From assembly GCA_937951935.1 (NCBI GenBank), contig CALGAM010000095.1:1-43833 (forward strand): a DNA stretch of 43,833 bases. Direction: 5' to 3'. The position numbers were made by a program, and so were the translations under genes. This stretch comes from an uncultured Micromonospora sp. (GTDB lineage: Bacteria > Actinomycetota > Actinomycetes > Mycobacteriales > Micromonosporaceae). A model generated the notes under the pieces. It had not been told where the DNA came from, made no database searches, and saw nothing but the letters and a program-made list of their open reading frames with translations. Below, one piece after another: positions 1-10,463 of the stretch (position 1 is its first letter; every line of letters starts with the position of its first letter).

Positions 1-1394
1 TGTGTCATCCGGAGCACGTCCAGGGCGTCGTCGAGCTGCTGCTCGGTGATCCGGCCGTCCTCGACGTGGCCCCGCTCGACCACCACCGCCCGGATCGACA
101 TCTCCTTGGCCAGGGCCTCCTTGGCGATCGAGGCCGCCTCGTCGTACCCGAGGTACCGGTTGAGCGGGGTGACGATCGACGGCGAGCCCTCGGCGTACGC
201 CAGGCAGACGTCGACGTTGGCGACCAGCCCGACCACGCAGCGGTCGGCGAGCAACCGGCTCGCGGCGGCCAGCAGCCGGATCGACTCCAGGACGTTGCGG
301 GCCAGCACCGGCAGCATCACGTTCAGCTCGAAGTCGCCCTGCGAGCCGGCGAAGCCGACCGCGGCGTCGTTGCCGATCACCTGCGCGCAGACCTGCCGCA
401 CCGCCTCGCAGACCACCGGGTTCACCTTGCCCGGCATGATCGAGGAGCCGGGCTGGAGGTCGGGGATCTGCACCTCGCGCAGACCGGCGCGCGGCCCGGA
501 GCCCATCCACCGGATGTCGTTGGCGATCTTGTAGAGACCGACCGCGTACGTCCTGAGCTGCCCGGAGACCTCCACCAGGGCATCCCGGGCGCCCTGCGCC
601 TCGAAGTGGTTGCGCGCCTCGGTCAGCGGCAGCCCGGTCATCTCGCGCAGCGTCTCGATCACCCTCGGCGCGAAGCCGACCGGGGTGTTGATGCCGGTGC
701 CGACCGCGGTCCCGCCGAGCGGCAGCTCGGCCAGGCGCGGCAGACAGCTCTCCAGCCTCTCGATCCCGTACCGCACCTGCGCGGCGTAGCCGGAGAACTC
801 CTGCCCCAGGGTCACCGGGGTGGCGTCCATCAGGTGCGTCCGCCCCGCCTTCACCACCTCGGCGAACTCGTCCACCTTGGCCTCCAGGACGAACTGGAGG
901 TGACGCAGCGCGGGCAGCAGGTCGTGCACCACCGCCTGGGTGGCGGCCAGGTGGATCGAGGAGGGGAAGACGTCGTTGCTGGACTGCGAGGCGTTCACGT
1001 CGTCGTTCGGGTGCACCTCCCGGCCCAGCTCGCGGGCGGCGAGGGTGGCGATCACCTCGTTGGCGTTCATGTTGGACGAGGTGCCGGAACCGGTCTGGAA
1101 GACGTCGACCGGAAACTGGTCGTCGTAGCCGCCGGCGGCGACGTGCGCCGCCGCCGTCGCGATCGCCTCGGCGACGTCCGCGCCGATCACCCCGAGCTCG
1201 GCGTTGACCCGGGCGGCCGCGCCCTTGATCTGGGCCAGGGCCCTGATGTGGGCGGGTTCCAGCCCACGCCCCGAGATCGGGAAGTTCTGCACCGCGCGCT
1301 GGGTCTGGGCCCGCCACAGCGCCTCGACGGGCACCTCCACCTCGCCCATCGTGTCGCGCTCGACCCGGTAGCCGGTGGCCTCTGGTGTGCTCAC
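1..1394 (-). CDS. fumC: Class II fumarate hydratase, 3' end cut by window edge
   Basis: This enzyme interconverts fumarate and L-malate in the TCA cycle as a cytosolic, metal-independent homotetramer. The protein reads leftwards from a GTG at 1394 (VSTPEATGYRVERDTMGEV). An AGGA motif lies 7 nt before it, and the only nearby ATG is out of frame. The aspartase/fumarase signature GSSIMPGKVNP lies near residue 313, the usual place for the catalytic serine loop. About 464 codons are visible without a stop, so only a few C-terminal residues are missing. A second, unrelated fumarase (class I) lies at 5635-7305, with a large regulator between the two. Function is confident from family motifs; the exact C-terminus cannot be seen. 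Confidence 0.95.
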   Translation of the reverse strand, partial: MSTPEATGYRVERDTMGEVEVPVEALWRAQTQRAVQNFPISGRGLEPAHIRALAQIKGAAARVNAELGVIGADVAEAIATAAAHVAAGGYDDQFPVDVFQTGSGTSSNMNANEVIATLAARELGREVHPNDDVNASQSSNDVFPSSIHLAATQAVVHDLLPALRHLQFVLEAKVDEFAEVVKAGRTHLMDATPVTLGQEFSGYAAQVRYGIERLESCLPRLAELPLGGTAVGTGINTPVGFAPRVIETLREMTGLPLTEARNHFEAQGARDALVEVSGQLRTYAVGLYKIANDIRWMGSGPRAGLREVQIPDLQPGSSIMPGKVNPVVCEAVRQVCAQVIGNDAAVGFAGSQGDFELNVMLPVLARNVLESIRLLAAASRLLADRCVVGLVANVDVCLAYAEGSPSIVTPLNRYLGYDEAASIAKEALAKEMSIRAVVVERGHVEDGRITEQQLDDALDVLRMT

Positions 1395-1453
1395 GGCTCC
1401 ATCCTGCCCCGCGCCGACCCGCCCCGCAGATGATCGCGCCGACCTCACCATGC

Positions 1454-1525
1454 GGGGTCACGCCGCCTCCGCGGCAGCCCCACCACCCGGGGGTCACGCC
1501 GCCTCCGCGGCAGCCTCACCGTCCG
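1454..1525. repeat. Two tandem copies of a 36-bp repeat with hairpin core
   Basis: Two adjacent 36-bp units (1454-1489 and 1490-1525) differ at only a few bases near their 3' ends. A partial unit precedes them (CTCACC at about 1443). Each unit holds GCCGC-CTCC-GCGGC, a short stem-loop. The array fills most of the 159-bp space between the SARP gene stop and the fumC start. It may be a transcription barrier or simple repeat expansion. Confidence 0.7.
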
Positions 1526-1553
1526 GGGACGTGTCGCCCGCGAGAGATCGCGG

Positions 1554-4500
1554 TCACCCCACCCAGGATTCGTCCCGCGCCCCCGCCCGGCCGTGGCCGG
1601 CGACGACGGCGGCCTGCTCCAGCTCCCCGAGCCGGCGGCGAACCTCGTGCTGCTCCGGGGACTCCACCTGGACGTACAGGGCCAGCGCCCGGGTCCAGTA
1701 CGACCGGGCGGCGGCCGGGTCGGTCGGGCGGAGGCAGGCGGCGATACCGTCCAGGGCCCGCGCCTGCTCCAGCAGGCACTCGATCCGCGTCGCCACGTGC
1801 AGGGCCTGCCGGTGCAACTCCAGGGCGGCGTCGATCTCCCCGAGGTCACACAGGTCCCGACCCAGCAGGTTCCGGGCCGTGCACTCGCCACCCCGGTCCC
1901 CGGCGTCACGCATCGCGGCCAGCGCCGCCCGGTGCCGTTCCGCCGCCTCGGCCGGCCGCCCGCGGGCCCGCTCGACCGCGCCGATCTCGTTGAGCAGGTC
2001 GCCCTCGGCGAAGTGGTTGCGCAGCGTCCGCAGCATCCGCAGGGCGGCGTGCATCCGGCTCAGCGCCGCGTCGTACGCGCCCATCCGGCCGTACACCGCG
2101 CCGATCGCGCCCAGGGTGTCCGCCACCACGTCGATCTTGCCGTGCTGCCGGGCCAGGAAGAGACGGTTCCGCAGCACCCGCAGCGCGTCGGCGTACCGCC
2201 CCAGCTCCATGTAGCCGTTGCCGAGGTTGGTCAGCGCGTTGGGCATGGTGCGCCAGTCGTCGGTCTGCCGAGCCAGGGCCAGCCCGTGCTCCAGCAGCCG
2301 CACCGCCTCGCTGGTCCGGCCCAGCATGAGCAGCGGCAGGCCGAGATTGACGTACGCCACCGACTGCCCGGCGAGATTTCCGAGACGTTCCCAGATCCCG
2401 ATCACCACCCGGAGCGAGTCCGCCGAGCGCCGGAACTCGCCCAACCGGAAGTACGCCGAGGCCAGGTAGTTGTGCATGGTGGCGATGCCGCGGTCGTCGC
2501 CGAGTGCCTCCGCGGCCCGCAGTCCGTGCGTGTGGGTCTGGATGAGCTCGTCGAGGTGCCCACCGTCGAAGAGCTGCCGCCAGTTGGCCCTGGCGAGCTG
2601 CCAGCCGTACCGGTGCAGGCCCTGTTCGACCGCGAGGGTGACCAGCGGGACCAGGTTGCCCCGCTCGGCGTCCAGCCAGCTCCGCCCGCCCCGGGCGGCG
2701 ACCGCGACCAGGTCGGGCCGGTCCGGCTCCCCGGACACGATCGAGTGCAGGTTCCCGGTCGCCTCGAACGTCTGGCTCACCTCGACGGCGGTGTGCAGGC
2801 AGAAGTCGAGCAACGCCCGCAGCGCCTCCCGCCGGTCCGGCTCGGCGTCGGCGACCGCGGCCAGCTCGGCGGCGTACTGCCGGACCAGGTCGTGGAGCCG
2901 GAACCGACCGGCGTCCAGTTCGTCCACCAGGTGGGCGTCGACCAGCTCGTCGAGGTGCTCCTGGGCGACCGCCAGCGGCAGCCCGGTCAGCGCCGCCACG
3001 GCACACCGGTCGAACCCCTCGCCGGGATGCAGTCCGAGACGCCGGAACGTCCGCCGCACCGGGGCGGGAAGCTGCGCGTACGACAGTGCGAACGCGTCCA
3101 CCAGGGTGCGGTGCTCGACGGCGAACTCGGCGAGGACCGGCCGGTCCCCCTCGCCGAGTCGTTCGGCCAGGTCGGCGACCCGCCACCGGGGCCGGTGCGC
3201 CAGCCGGGACCCGGCGAGCCGGATCGCCAGCGGCAGGTAACCGCAGCGGCGCACCACGTCGGCGGCGGCCTCCGGCTCGGCCCGGATCCGCTCCGGGCCG
3301 GCGATGCGGGCCAGCAGTTCCACCGCCTCACCGGGCTCCAGCACGGTCAGCGACTGCGCCCGGACCCCGTCGAGGCCGACCAGCCGCCGCCGGCTGGTGA
3401 TCAGGGTCAGACAGCCGGGGGCGGCCGGCAACAGTGGACTGACCTGCGCGGTGCTGGCCGCGTTGTCCAACACGACCAGCGCCCGCCGGCTGGCCAGTTC
3501 GGTCCGCCAGAGCGCCACCCGGTCGGTGGGGTCGGCCGGAATCCGTTCCCCCGGGATGCCGAGCTGGCGCAGCAGCACGGCGAGGGCGGTGGACGGAGCG
3601 AGTGGGCCCCGCACGCTGTGCCCCTGAAGATCGATGAACAGGTGCGCGTCCGGGTACCGGGGGCCGAGCGCGGTGGCCAGGTGGACGGCGAGGGTCGTCT
3701 TGCCGCTGCCCGGCATGCCGTCGACCACGTACACCGCCGAGACGTCCGGCTCGCTGTCCTCGATCTCCTTGCGCAGCCGCGCCACGGTGTCCTGCCGGCC
3801 CGTGAAGTCGACGATCGCCCGGGGCAGGCAGCGGACCGGCGGCCGGGACGTCACCGCGCCGTCCCGACGTACCGCGACGGCGGGGGTGTCGACCCCCGCC
3901 TCGTCTGCGGTGGTGGGCGCACCCCGACCCGCCCCGGCGCCCTCCCCGCCCGGATCCCCCTCGGCCACGCGGTCGGCGCTCTCCCCGCCCGGAGGGCGTC
4001 CGCCCGACTCCCCCTCGGGGAGGCGGTCGGCGATCTCCTCTCCGGTGTCCTCACCGGCGAGCAGCCGCCGGTGGATGGCCCGCAACGCGGCCCCGGGCTC
4101 GATGCCGAGTTCGGCGTGCAGGATCTCCCGGCCGGTGCGGAACACGGCGAGCGCCTCGGCCCGCCGGCCGCTGTCGGCGAGCGCCCGCATGAGCTGGCCG
4201 CGCAGCCGTTCCCGCAGCGGGTGTCGCTCGACCAGGTCGGTCAGCTCGGCGATCAGGTCGCCCGTGCCGCCGATCCGCAGCTCCACCTCGAAGCGCTCCT
4301 CCAGCGCGAGCATGCGCTGCTCGTCGAGGAAGGCGGCGCCGCGCCGGATCGCCTCGCCGGAGAGCCCGGCGAGAGCCGGACCACGCCACAGCGCGAGCGC
4401 GGCCCGGTACGTCTCGCGCGCCGTCGCCCACCGCCGCGCGGCGGCGGCCGCGCGGGCCTCGGCGACCATCCGTTCGAAAACCTGGGCGTCGAGGTCGTCG

Positions 4501-4781
4501 GGGCCGAGCACGACCCGGTAGCCGGCGGGACCGGTGACGATGGTGTCGCCCGGCACCCCGACGCTGCTGAGGAGCCGGCGAAGTCGGGACACGCAGGTCT
4601 GCAGCTGACCCCGGGCGGTCGCCGGTGGCTTGGCCTCCCACACGGCGTCCACCAGATCGTCGACCGGCACCACCTTGTTGGCGTTCAGCAGCAGCACGGC
4701 GAGGACGGTCCGGTCCCGGTTGGCCGTCACCACCGACTCACCGCCGCCCACCTGGAGCGGGCCGAGGACCCCGAATCGCAT
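1554..4781 (-). CDS. SARP/AfsR-type regulator: OmpR-like wHTH, BTAD, NB-ARC and TPR domains
   Basis: This is a large signal-integrating transcriptional activator of 1,075 residues. The N-terminus (about 1-95) is an OmpR/PhoB-like winged helix and about 96-240 is a bacterial transcriptional activation (BTAD) domain. Residues about 241-315 form an acidic, glycine-rich linker made of degenerate repeats such as EGESGG, GGESAD and EGDPGG. Residues about 320-640 form an NB-ARC/STAND NTPase with Walker A GMPGSGKTT near 355-363 and Walker B LVVLDN. The rest is TPR repeats. The start MRFGVLGPLQ is typical of the family; GGGGAGC lies upstream and a TACTCT -10 at 4815-4820. AfsR-like proteins bind heptad direct repeats at 11-bp spacing, and such an array lies at 4843-4880, so autoregulation is plausible. 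Targets are unknown; neighbours are two fumarases and a small unknown gene. Confidence 0.93.
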   Translation of the reverse strand: MRFGVLGPLQVGGGESVVTANRDRTVLAVLLLNANKVVPVDDLVDAVWEAKPPATARGQLQTCVSRLRRLLSSVGVPGDTIVTGPAGYRVVLGPDDLDAQVFERMVAEARAAAAARRWATARETYRAALALWRGPALAGLSGEAIRRGAAFLDEQRMLALEERFEVELRIGGTGDLIAELTDLVERHPLRERLRGQLMRALADSGRRAEALAVFRTGREILHAELGIEPGAALRAIHRRLLAGEDTGEEIADRLPEGESGGRPPGGESADRVAEGDPGGEGAGAGRGAPTTADEAGVDTPAVAVRRDGAVTSRPPVRCLPRAIVDFTGRQDTVARLRKEIEDSEPDVSAVYVVDGMPGSGKTTLAVHLATALGPRYPDAHLFIDLQGHSVRGPLAPSTALAVLLRQLGIPGERIPADPTDRVALWRTELASRRALVVLDNAASTAQVSPLLPAAPGCLTLITSRRRLVGLDGVRAQSLTVLEPGEAVELLARIAGPERIRAEPEAAADVVRRCGYLPLAIRLAGSRLAHRPRWRVADLAERLGEGDRPVLAEFAVEHRTLVDAFALSYAQLPAPVRRTFRRLGLHPGEGFDRCAVAALTGLPLAVAQEHLDELVDAHLVDELDAGRFRLHDLVRQYAAELAAVADAEPDRREALRALLDFCLHTAVEVSQTFEATGNLHSIVSGEPDRPDLVAVAARGGRSWLDAERGNLVPLVTLAVEQGLHRYGWQLARANWRQLFDGGHLDELIQTHTHGLRAAEALGDDRGIATMHNYLASAYFRLGEFRRSADSLRVVIGIWERLGNLAGQSVAYVNLGLPLLMLGRTSEAVRLLEHGLALARQTDDWRTMPNALTNLGNGYMELGRYADALRVLRNRLFLARQHGKIDVVADTLGAIGAVYGRMGAYDAALSRMHAALRMLRTLRNHFAEGDLLNEIGAVERARGRPAEAAERHRAALAAMRDAGDRGGECTARNLLGRDLCDLGEIDAALELHRQALHVATRIECLLEQARALDGIAACLRPTDPAAARSYWTRALALYVQVESPEQHEVRRRLGELEQAAVVAGHGRAGARDESWVG

Positions 4782-4842
4782 GGCGGCTCCCCGAGCGTGG
4801 TCGTGTCCGGCTGCAGAGTAACCCGCCGGTCACAGCCCGCAG

Positions 4843-4880
4843 GAACGGAATGAGAGCGAGGTGGGAGCGGATCGATAGCG
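4843..4880. promoter_or_regulatory. SARP-box-like direct repeats at 11-bp period
   Basis: Four copies of a (G/T)A(A/G)CG core start at 4843 (GAACG), 4854 (GAGCG), 4865 (GAGCG) and 4876 (TAGCG), exactly 11 bp apart and therefore on one helix face. SARP regulators are known to bind such direct repeats. The array sits between the divergent SARP gene and the small gene at 5028. A TACTCT -10 for the SARP gene lies 22 bp to its left. Confidence 0.55.
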
Positions 4881-5027
4881 CGTGCCGGGACACTCCCTGC
4901 GGGACGGTTGACAGCACGCGACGAACACCGACGGGGGCGGTGCGTCCGGTCCTCGCCGCAGGCTGGTGGACGCACCGGGTCGGAGCAGCGCTTTCGTCGG
5001 CTTCCACACCTGAGGGAGACACCACTG

Positions 5028-5282
5028 ATGGACGCCGCCGCCGCACCCGCGACGAGCCGGAGGGCACCGGCCGTCGGGGACGTCCTCCACTTCGCCGAGT
5101 CCGACTACTGCTACGGGGTCGGCCCACTTGTGTTGCGAGTCACTCGGGTCGGTGCCGACCCGCGACGTTATCCGCGGCTCGAATGGCTTTCGCTGCACGG
5201 CGTGGAGCTGCGTGAGGATGGCAGCGTTGGCCCCGAACGCCAGGTGCTGGTCCGCACCAGTGCACTGCCTCCCGCCGCCTGA
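5028..5282 (+). CDS. Small protein of unknown function (84 aa)
   Basis: I do not recognise this protein. It begins MDAAAAPATSRRAPAVGD, followed by a compact region rich in aromatic and charged residues (HFAESDYCYGVGP, RVTRVGADPRRYPRLEWL) and ending RTSALPPAA. The ATG at 5028 was chosen because GAGGGAG lies about 10 nt upstream; the same frame extends leftwards without a comparable ribosome site. It has no signal peptide or membrane segment. It is transcribed divergently from the SARP regulator across the 11-bp repeat array, so it is a candidate target. A hairpin at 5380-5410 could end its transcript. Regular codon use and good composition support a real gene, but no function can be assigned. 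Confidence 0.75.
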   Translation: MDAAAAPATSRRAPAVGDVLHFAESDYCYGVGPLVLRVTRVGADPRRYPRLEWLSLHGVELREDGSVGPERQVLVRTSALPPAA

Positions 5283-5379
5283 GCCGTACCAGCCCGACCC
5301 GGGTGGGCGGTGACGGCGGCTCACCCGCCGGAACTTTGAGGCTCCGCGTCCGCCCGACCCGGACGGCGGTGACGGCGGG

Positions 5380-5410
5380 CTGCCGGGCCGCTCGTGGGAC
5401 GGCCCGGCAG
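5380..5410 (+). terminator. Strong stem-loop downstream of the small gene
   Basis: An 11-bp perfect stem (CTGCCGGGCCG / CGGCCCGGCAG) encloses a 9-nt loop. It lies about 100 bp after the stop at 5282 and before the convergent class I fumarase. There is no T-run, as is common in GC-rich actinomycetes. The whole gap 5283-5634 (352 bp) holds this hairpin and GC-rich direct repeats; I see no gene in it. Confidence 0.45.
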
Positions 5411-5560
5411 CCGTGCCGCCGGCATCCGGCCGGCGGCCACCGCCCTCGCGGGCCGGACGCCCGCCGGACGGGCGACCGAGTCCCCGGTGGAGCGACCAAC
5501 GCCGGCCGTCGGGGATCAACAGTCGTCGGCGGTCAGCAGCGGCCGGCCGACGACCGGTCA

Positions 5561-5623
5561 ACGGCCGACCGGCGACCGGCGGCCGACCGCCCCCGGGGGG
5601 GACGGCCGACCGGCGACCGGCGG
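5561..5623. repeat. 22-bp direct repeat in the intergenic gap
   Basis: The 22-bp sequence starting ACGGCCGACCGGCGACCGGC occurs at 5561-5582 and again at 5602-5623, a 41-bp period, separated by a GC run. It lies just past the class I fumarase stop. Function is not evident. Confidence 0.6.
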
Positions 5624-5634
5624 TCAACCGACGG

Positions 5635-7305
<1,671 letters not shown>

Positions 7306-7516
7306 GGCTGGCAAGCCTAGGGCAGTCCCCCTGGTCCGGCCCACCCACCGGGGCGGCGCTGCGACACCGCTCTCATCCCACGCGTCCGACACGCCCACCT
7401 CGCCGCCACCCGGCCCCCGGGTCGCCGGAGGATCGGCGGCCGTCGACCGCCCGCGCCACGCCGCGGGTGCGACCGCCGTGCGAGGAGCAGCCGGCCGACC
7501 CTCAACCGGTCGACCC

Positions 7517-8935
7517 TCAGCCGGCCTTGCCGCCGCCGGCCGGCGGACACGCCGGCTGTTTCGGGCCGCCGCAGTCCTGCCCCGAACCGGGATCCGGATT
7601 CGGCCCACCCGGCTCACCGGACACGCCGCCGAAGCGGACGTACCCGAGGTCGCGGCCCTTCCCGATCACCATGCCGGCCCGTCCCACCGCCAGCACCTTC
7701 GCCGATGAGCGGACGTTGGCCAGTTCCCGTCCGCTGCGCGGCTCCAGCGCGACGATCCGCTGCGGCTCACGATCGATCACCACCGCGGCGTACGGGGCGA
7801 GCGCGGCGCCACCGTCGGGATGGACCGGTCGGCTCCACCGGGGCCGGTCGATGCCGAGTTCGTGGCCGGTCACCGTCCTCCCGTCGGCGGAGCGGGCCAG
7901 CGCGTACCGGTCGTCGACGGCGAGGAGCCGCTGGCCCCGGGCGCCGGTCCAGAGCATCCGCCCGTCGTACGCGTCGACGATCGCCTCCCGGCCGTCGCCG
8001 GTGACGCCGACGATGACGTTCTCCCCGCCCTGCGGATCCTCCCGCTGCGGGCAGCCGGCGCCGTCGGCGGTACGGAGGTTCAGCCCGTCGCGCCGCCACA
8101 CCTCCTGCCCGGTCAGCGGGTCGCGCGCCACGACCGTGAAGTAGCAGGTGCCGTCCGCGGCACGCGCCTCGATCCGGAGCATCCGGCCGCCGACCACCAC
8201 GATCCGGTCGCGCGCCCCCGGCCTGACGTTCTGCACGGTACGGCCCGTCGCGGTGTCGACGATGTGCACCTGCCCGTCGACCGGGAACCCGATCAGCGGC
8301 GGCATCTCCACCGGGCCGGCCGCCCCGTCGTGGACCCCCCGGGTGGTCAGCCGCCGGGTGCCCTGCACCTCCGGATTGCCGGCCAGCGGCCCGGTCTCCA
8401 CCCCGGGCAGGAAGGTGGTCCAGATCGGGACCGTCCCGCGTGGCTCGTACGCCGTCAACTGGCAGTCCCGCGGAGCGCGGCAGCGAACGTCGAGCACCGC
8501 GTTCCGGTACGTCCAGACGCCGGACGCCGCGCCGTCCCTGCGCCGGACCGCGCCGGTCTCGGGGTCCAGCAGTTCGTAGCCCCTGCTGAGCAGCTTGCCG
8601 ACCGCGACGACGGCGTCCCGGTCGCCGCCGGCCACCGCCGCCCAGTCGGCCTTGCGTTCCCACAGCCGCAGGCCGGTGGCGAGGCTGCGCGCCTCGACCC
8701 GGGTGCGGTAGCGGACCACCACCGTGTTGCCGACGATGGTGACGTTCTGTGGCGTGCCGCCGATCCGCTGCTGCCAGACGACGTCGGGTTCGGAGAGCGG
8801 TTGATCGCGGTCGATCCACGACCACATGGTCGGAAAAGGGTTCCAGATGTTCGTGGCGGCGAGCACGATCACCGCGATCAGCGCGACGGCCAGAGCGATC
8901 TTCACGCCCAGACCACCGGCGCTCCCCTTCGCCAT
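7517..8935 (-). CDS. Membrane-anchored PQQ-like beta-propeller protein
   Basis: This 472-residue protein has a cytoplasmic N-terminus (MAKGSAGGLG), one membrane helix at about 11-30 (VKIALAVALIAVIVLAATNI), then an extracytoplasmic repeat domain. Blades show the PQQ_2/quinoprotein-like pattern of a value, DxxTG, then W: SLATGLRLWERKA, DPETGAVRRRDG, DPLTGQEVWRRDG, DAYDGRMLWTG. The C-terminus is glycine/proline rich with paired cysteines (CGGPKQPAC). No cofactor-binding or catalytic residues are evident, so it is probably a scaffold or sensor rather than a dehydrogenase. A TACGGT -10 ends 6 nt before the ATG, indicating a leaderless start. The MFS gene ends 36 bp upstream on the same strand. A related propeller protein is encoded at 16543-17871. 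Confidence 0.85.
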   Translation of the reverse strand: MAKGSAGGLGVKIALAVALIAVIVLAATNIWNPFPTMWSWIDRDQPLSEPDVVWQQRIGGTPQNVTIVGNTVVVRYRTRVEARSLATGLRLWERKADWAAVAGGDRDAVVAVGKLLSRGYELLDPETGAVRRRDGAASGVWTYRNAVLDVRCRAPRDCQLTAYEPRGTVPIWTTFLPGVETGPLAGNPEVQGTRRLTTRGVHDGAAGPVEMPPLIGFPVDGQVHIVDTATGRTVQNVRPGARDRIVVVGGRMLRIEARAADGTCYFTVVARDPLTGQEVWRRDGLNLRTADGAGCPQREDPQGGENVIVGVTGDGREAIVDAYDGRMLWTGARGQRLLAVDDRYALARSADGRTVTGHELGIDRPRWSRPVHPDGGAALAPYAAVVIDREPQRIVALEPRSGRELANVRSSAKVLAVGRAGMVIGKGRDLGYVRFGGVSGEPGGPNPDPGSGQDCGGPKQPACPPAGGGKAG

Positions 8936-8971
8936 TCCGCTACCGTAAACGAGATCGCCCGGTTCGGATGG

Positions 8972-10327
8972 CTAGGACGGTCCGTGTCGCCAGGGCGAAC
9001 GCCCAGCTCGCGCGCGCGGGCGGGCCGGGCGGGGCGGCGCCGGCGGACCGGTGTCCGCGTCGCGCGCGTCGGCGGGCCGCGGGCGCAGCCGGCGCCAGAG
9101 CAGCCCGGTCGCGGTCAGCGACGCCAGGCCGGCGAGCGCCATCACCGTGCCGGGCGCGAGCACCTCGGCGAGTGCCCCGGCGAGACCCGCGGCAACCCCC
9201 TGCGTGGTCATCAACCCGGTGCTGAGCAGCCCGAACGCCTGGCCGCGCCGCGATTCGGGCACGGCGGAGACGAAGCGGCGGGCCAGCCCGAGCTGGTAGC
9301 CGAAGCCGAGGGTGGACAGCCAGAAGAGCGCGGTGGCCGTCGCCAGTGCGGGCCGGGCGACGAAGGCCAGCATCGGCGCCCCGAGGAGAAGCGCCAGCCA
9401 CGGCGTCAGCCGCTCCCGCCGGGCCGGCGCGAGCAGCCGGCCCACCGCGAGCTCACCGGTCAGCATGCCGAGCGCGGAGGCGGCGAAGAGGACGCCGGCG
9501 TCCGCCGCCCGGCCCAGCGCCGAGACGTACGGCACGATGACGCCCTCGGCGGCGACCACCAGTGCCCCGGGCAGCCACTGGGCCAGCAGCAGTCCCCGGA
9601 TCCGCGGGTCGGCGAGGAGGAGACGGTTGACCCGCCAGGTCTGGCCGACCACCCCCGACCGCCCGCCGGCCGGGTCCCCTCCCGCGCCCGCCGCCGCGGT
9701 CGCGGACCGGGCCGGGCGCGCGGTGAGCCCGTACCGGGTCAGGAGTGCCGAGATCGCGCAGGTGGCGGCGGTCAGCCACAGCGCGCCGTACGGACCGACC
9801 AGGTTGAGCAGCAGCCCGCCGGCCGCGAACCCCAGCACCTGGGTCGCGCCGGCGGCGACCGTGAACAGGGACCGGCCCAGCACGTAGGAGTCCCCGGACA
9901 GCAACTCCGGGAGCAGGGCGTTCCGGGTCGCCGTACTCACCGGCGCCAGAAGGCCGACGGCGAAGACCAGCCCGAGCATCCCGGCCGGCGGCAGGACCCC
10001 GCAGGCGAGCAGCGCGGCGCTGGTCAGCCGCAGCAGGTCGTACCCGACCAGCAGGGCCCGGGGCGGCCACCGGTCGGCCAGGGAGATCAGGAACAGGCCG
10101 CCCACCGCGTGCGGCAGGAACCCGACCACGTACGCGAACGCGGAGAGCAGCGGCGACCCGGTGCGGTCGTACACCAGCACGGCGAGGGCGAGCATCTTCG
10201 CCGTCTCGCCGACCATGAAGACACCGAAGCCGGTGAAGAGCACCAGGAACTCCGGCACGGCCAGCACGGCCCGGAAGGTCGCCGGCCGCTCCCCGGCGCC
10301 CGGTCCGGCACTGTGGGAGGAGCTCAC
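8972..10327 (-). CDS. Major facilitator superfamily transporter
   Basis: This 451-residue integral membrane protein has about 12 hydrophobic helices starting at FLVLFTGFGVFMVGE. The conserved loop SLADRWPPRALLVG between helices 2 and 3 matches the MFS DRxGRR-type motif. It resembles drug-efflux-like MFS proteins; the substrate cannot be read from sequence. I place the start at the GTG at 10327 (VSSSHSAGPGAGERPATFRAVL). An upstream extension in frame is cysteine/proline-rich, not hydrophobic, and would run into the divergent regulator at 10464. GGAGA lies 11 nt upstream of the GTG. Divergence from an ArsR-like regulator suggests that regulator may control it. Confidence 0.85.
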   Translation of the reverse strand: MSSSHSAGPGAGERPATFRAVLAVPEFLVLFTGFGVFMVGETAKMLALAVLVYDRTGSPLLSAFAYVVGFLPHAVGGLFLISLADRWPPRALLVGYDLLRLTSAALLACGVLPPAGMLGLVFAVGLLAPVSTATRNALLPELLSGDSYVLGRSLFTVAAGATQVLGFAAGGLLLNLVGPYGALWLTAATCAISALLTRYGLTARPARSATAAAGAGGDPAGGRSGVVGQTWRVNRLLLADPRIRGLLLAQWLPGALVVAAEGVIVPYVSALGRAADAGVLFAASALGMLTGELAVGRLLAPARRERLTPWLALLLGAPMLAFVARPALATATALFWLSTLGFGYQLGLARRFVSAVPESRRGQAFGLLSTGLMTTQGVAAGLAGALAEVLAPGTVMALAGLASLTATGLLWRRLRPRPADARDADTGPPAPPRPARPRARAGRSPWRHGPS

Positions 10328-10463
10328 CGGGTCAGGGTCTCCGGGGGACGCCGAGCAGGCCACACTTTCGGCCAGGGACGAAACGTCGGCCGAGGGCGTG
10401 GCGGTGACGGCGATCCGGGCGGGGTCACCCGGACCGCGGCCCGGGGTGCCTAGGCTGCATGGC

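Noticed and set aside
66..1433. Long plus-strand reading frame opposite fumC and similar frames opposite ispD, clpC and radA
   Set aside because: These frames are Arg/Ala/Pro/Gly or His/Val-rich translations with no family motifs. They arise because GC-rich genes leave antisense frames open.
1454..1525. CRISPR array
   Set aside because: The 36-bp units are directly adjacent with no spacers, and no cas gene is nearby.
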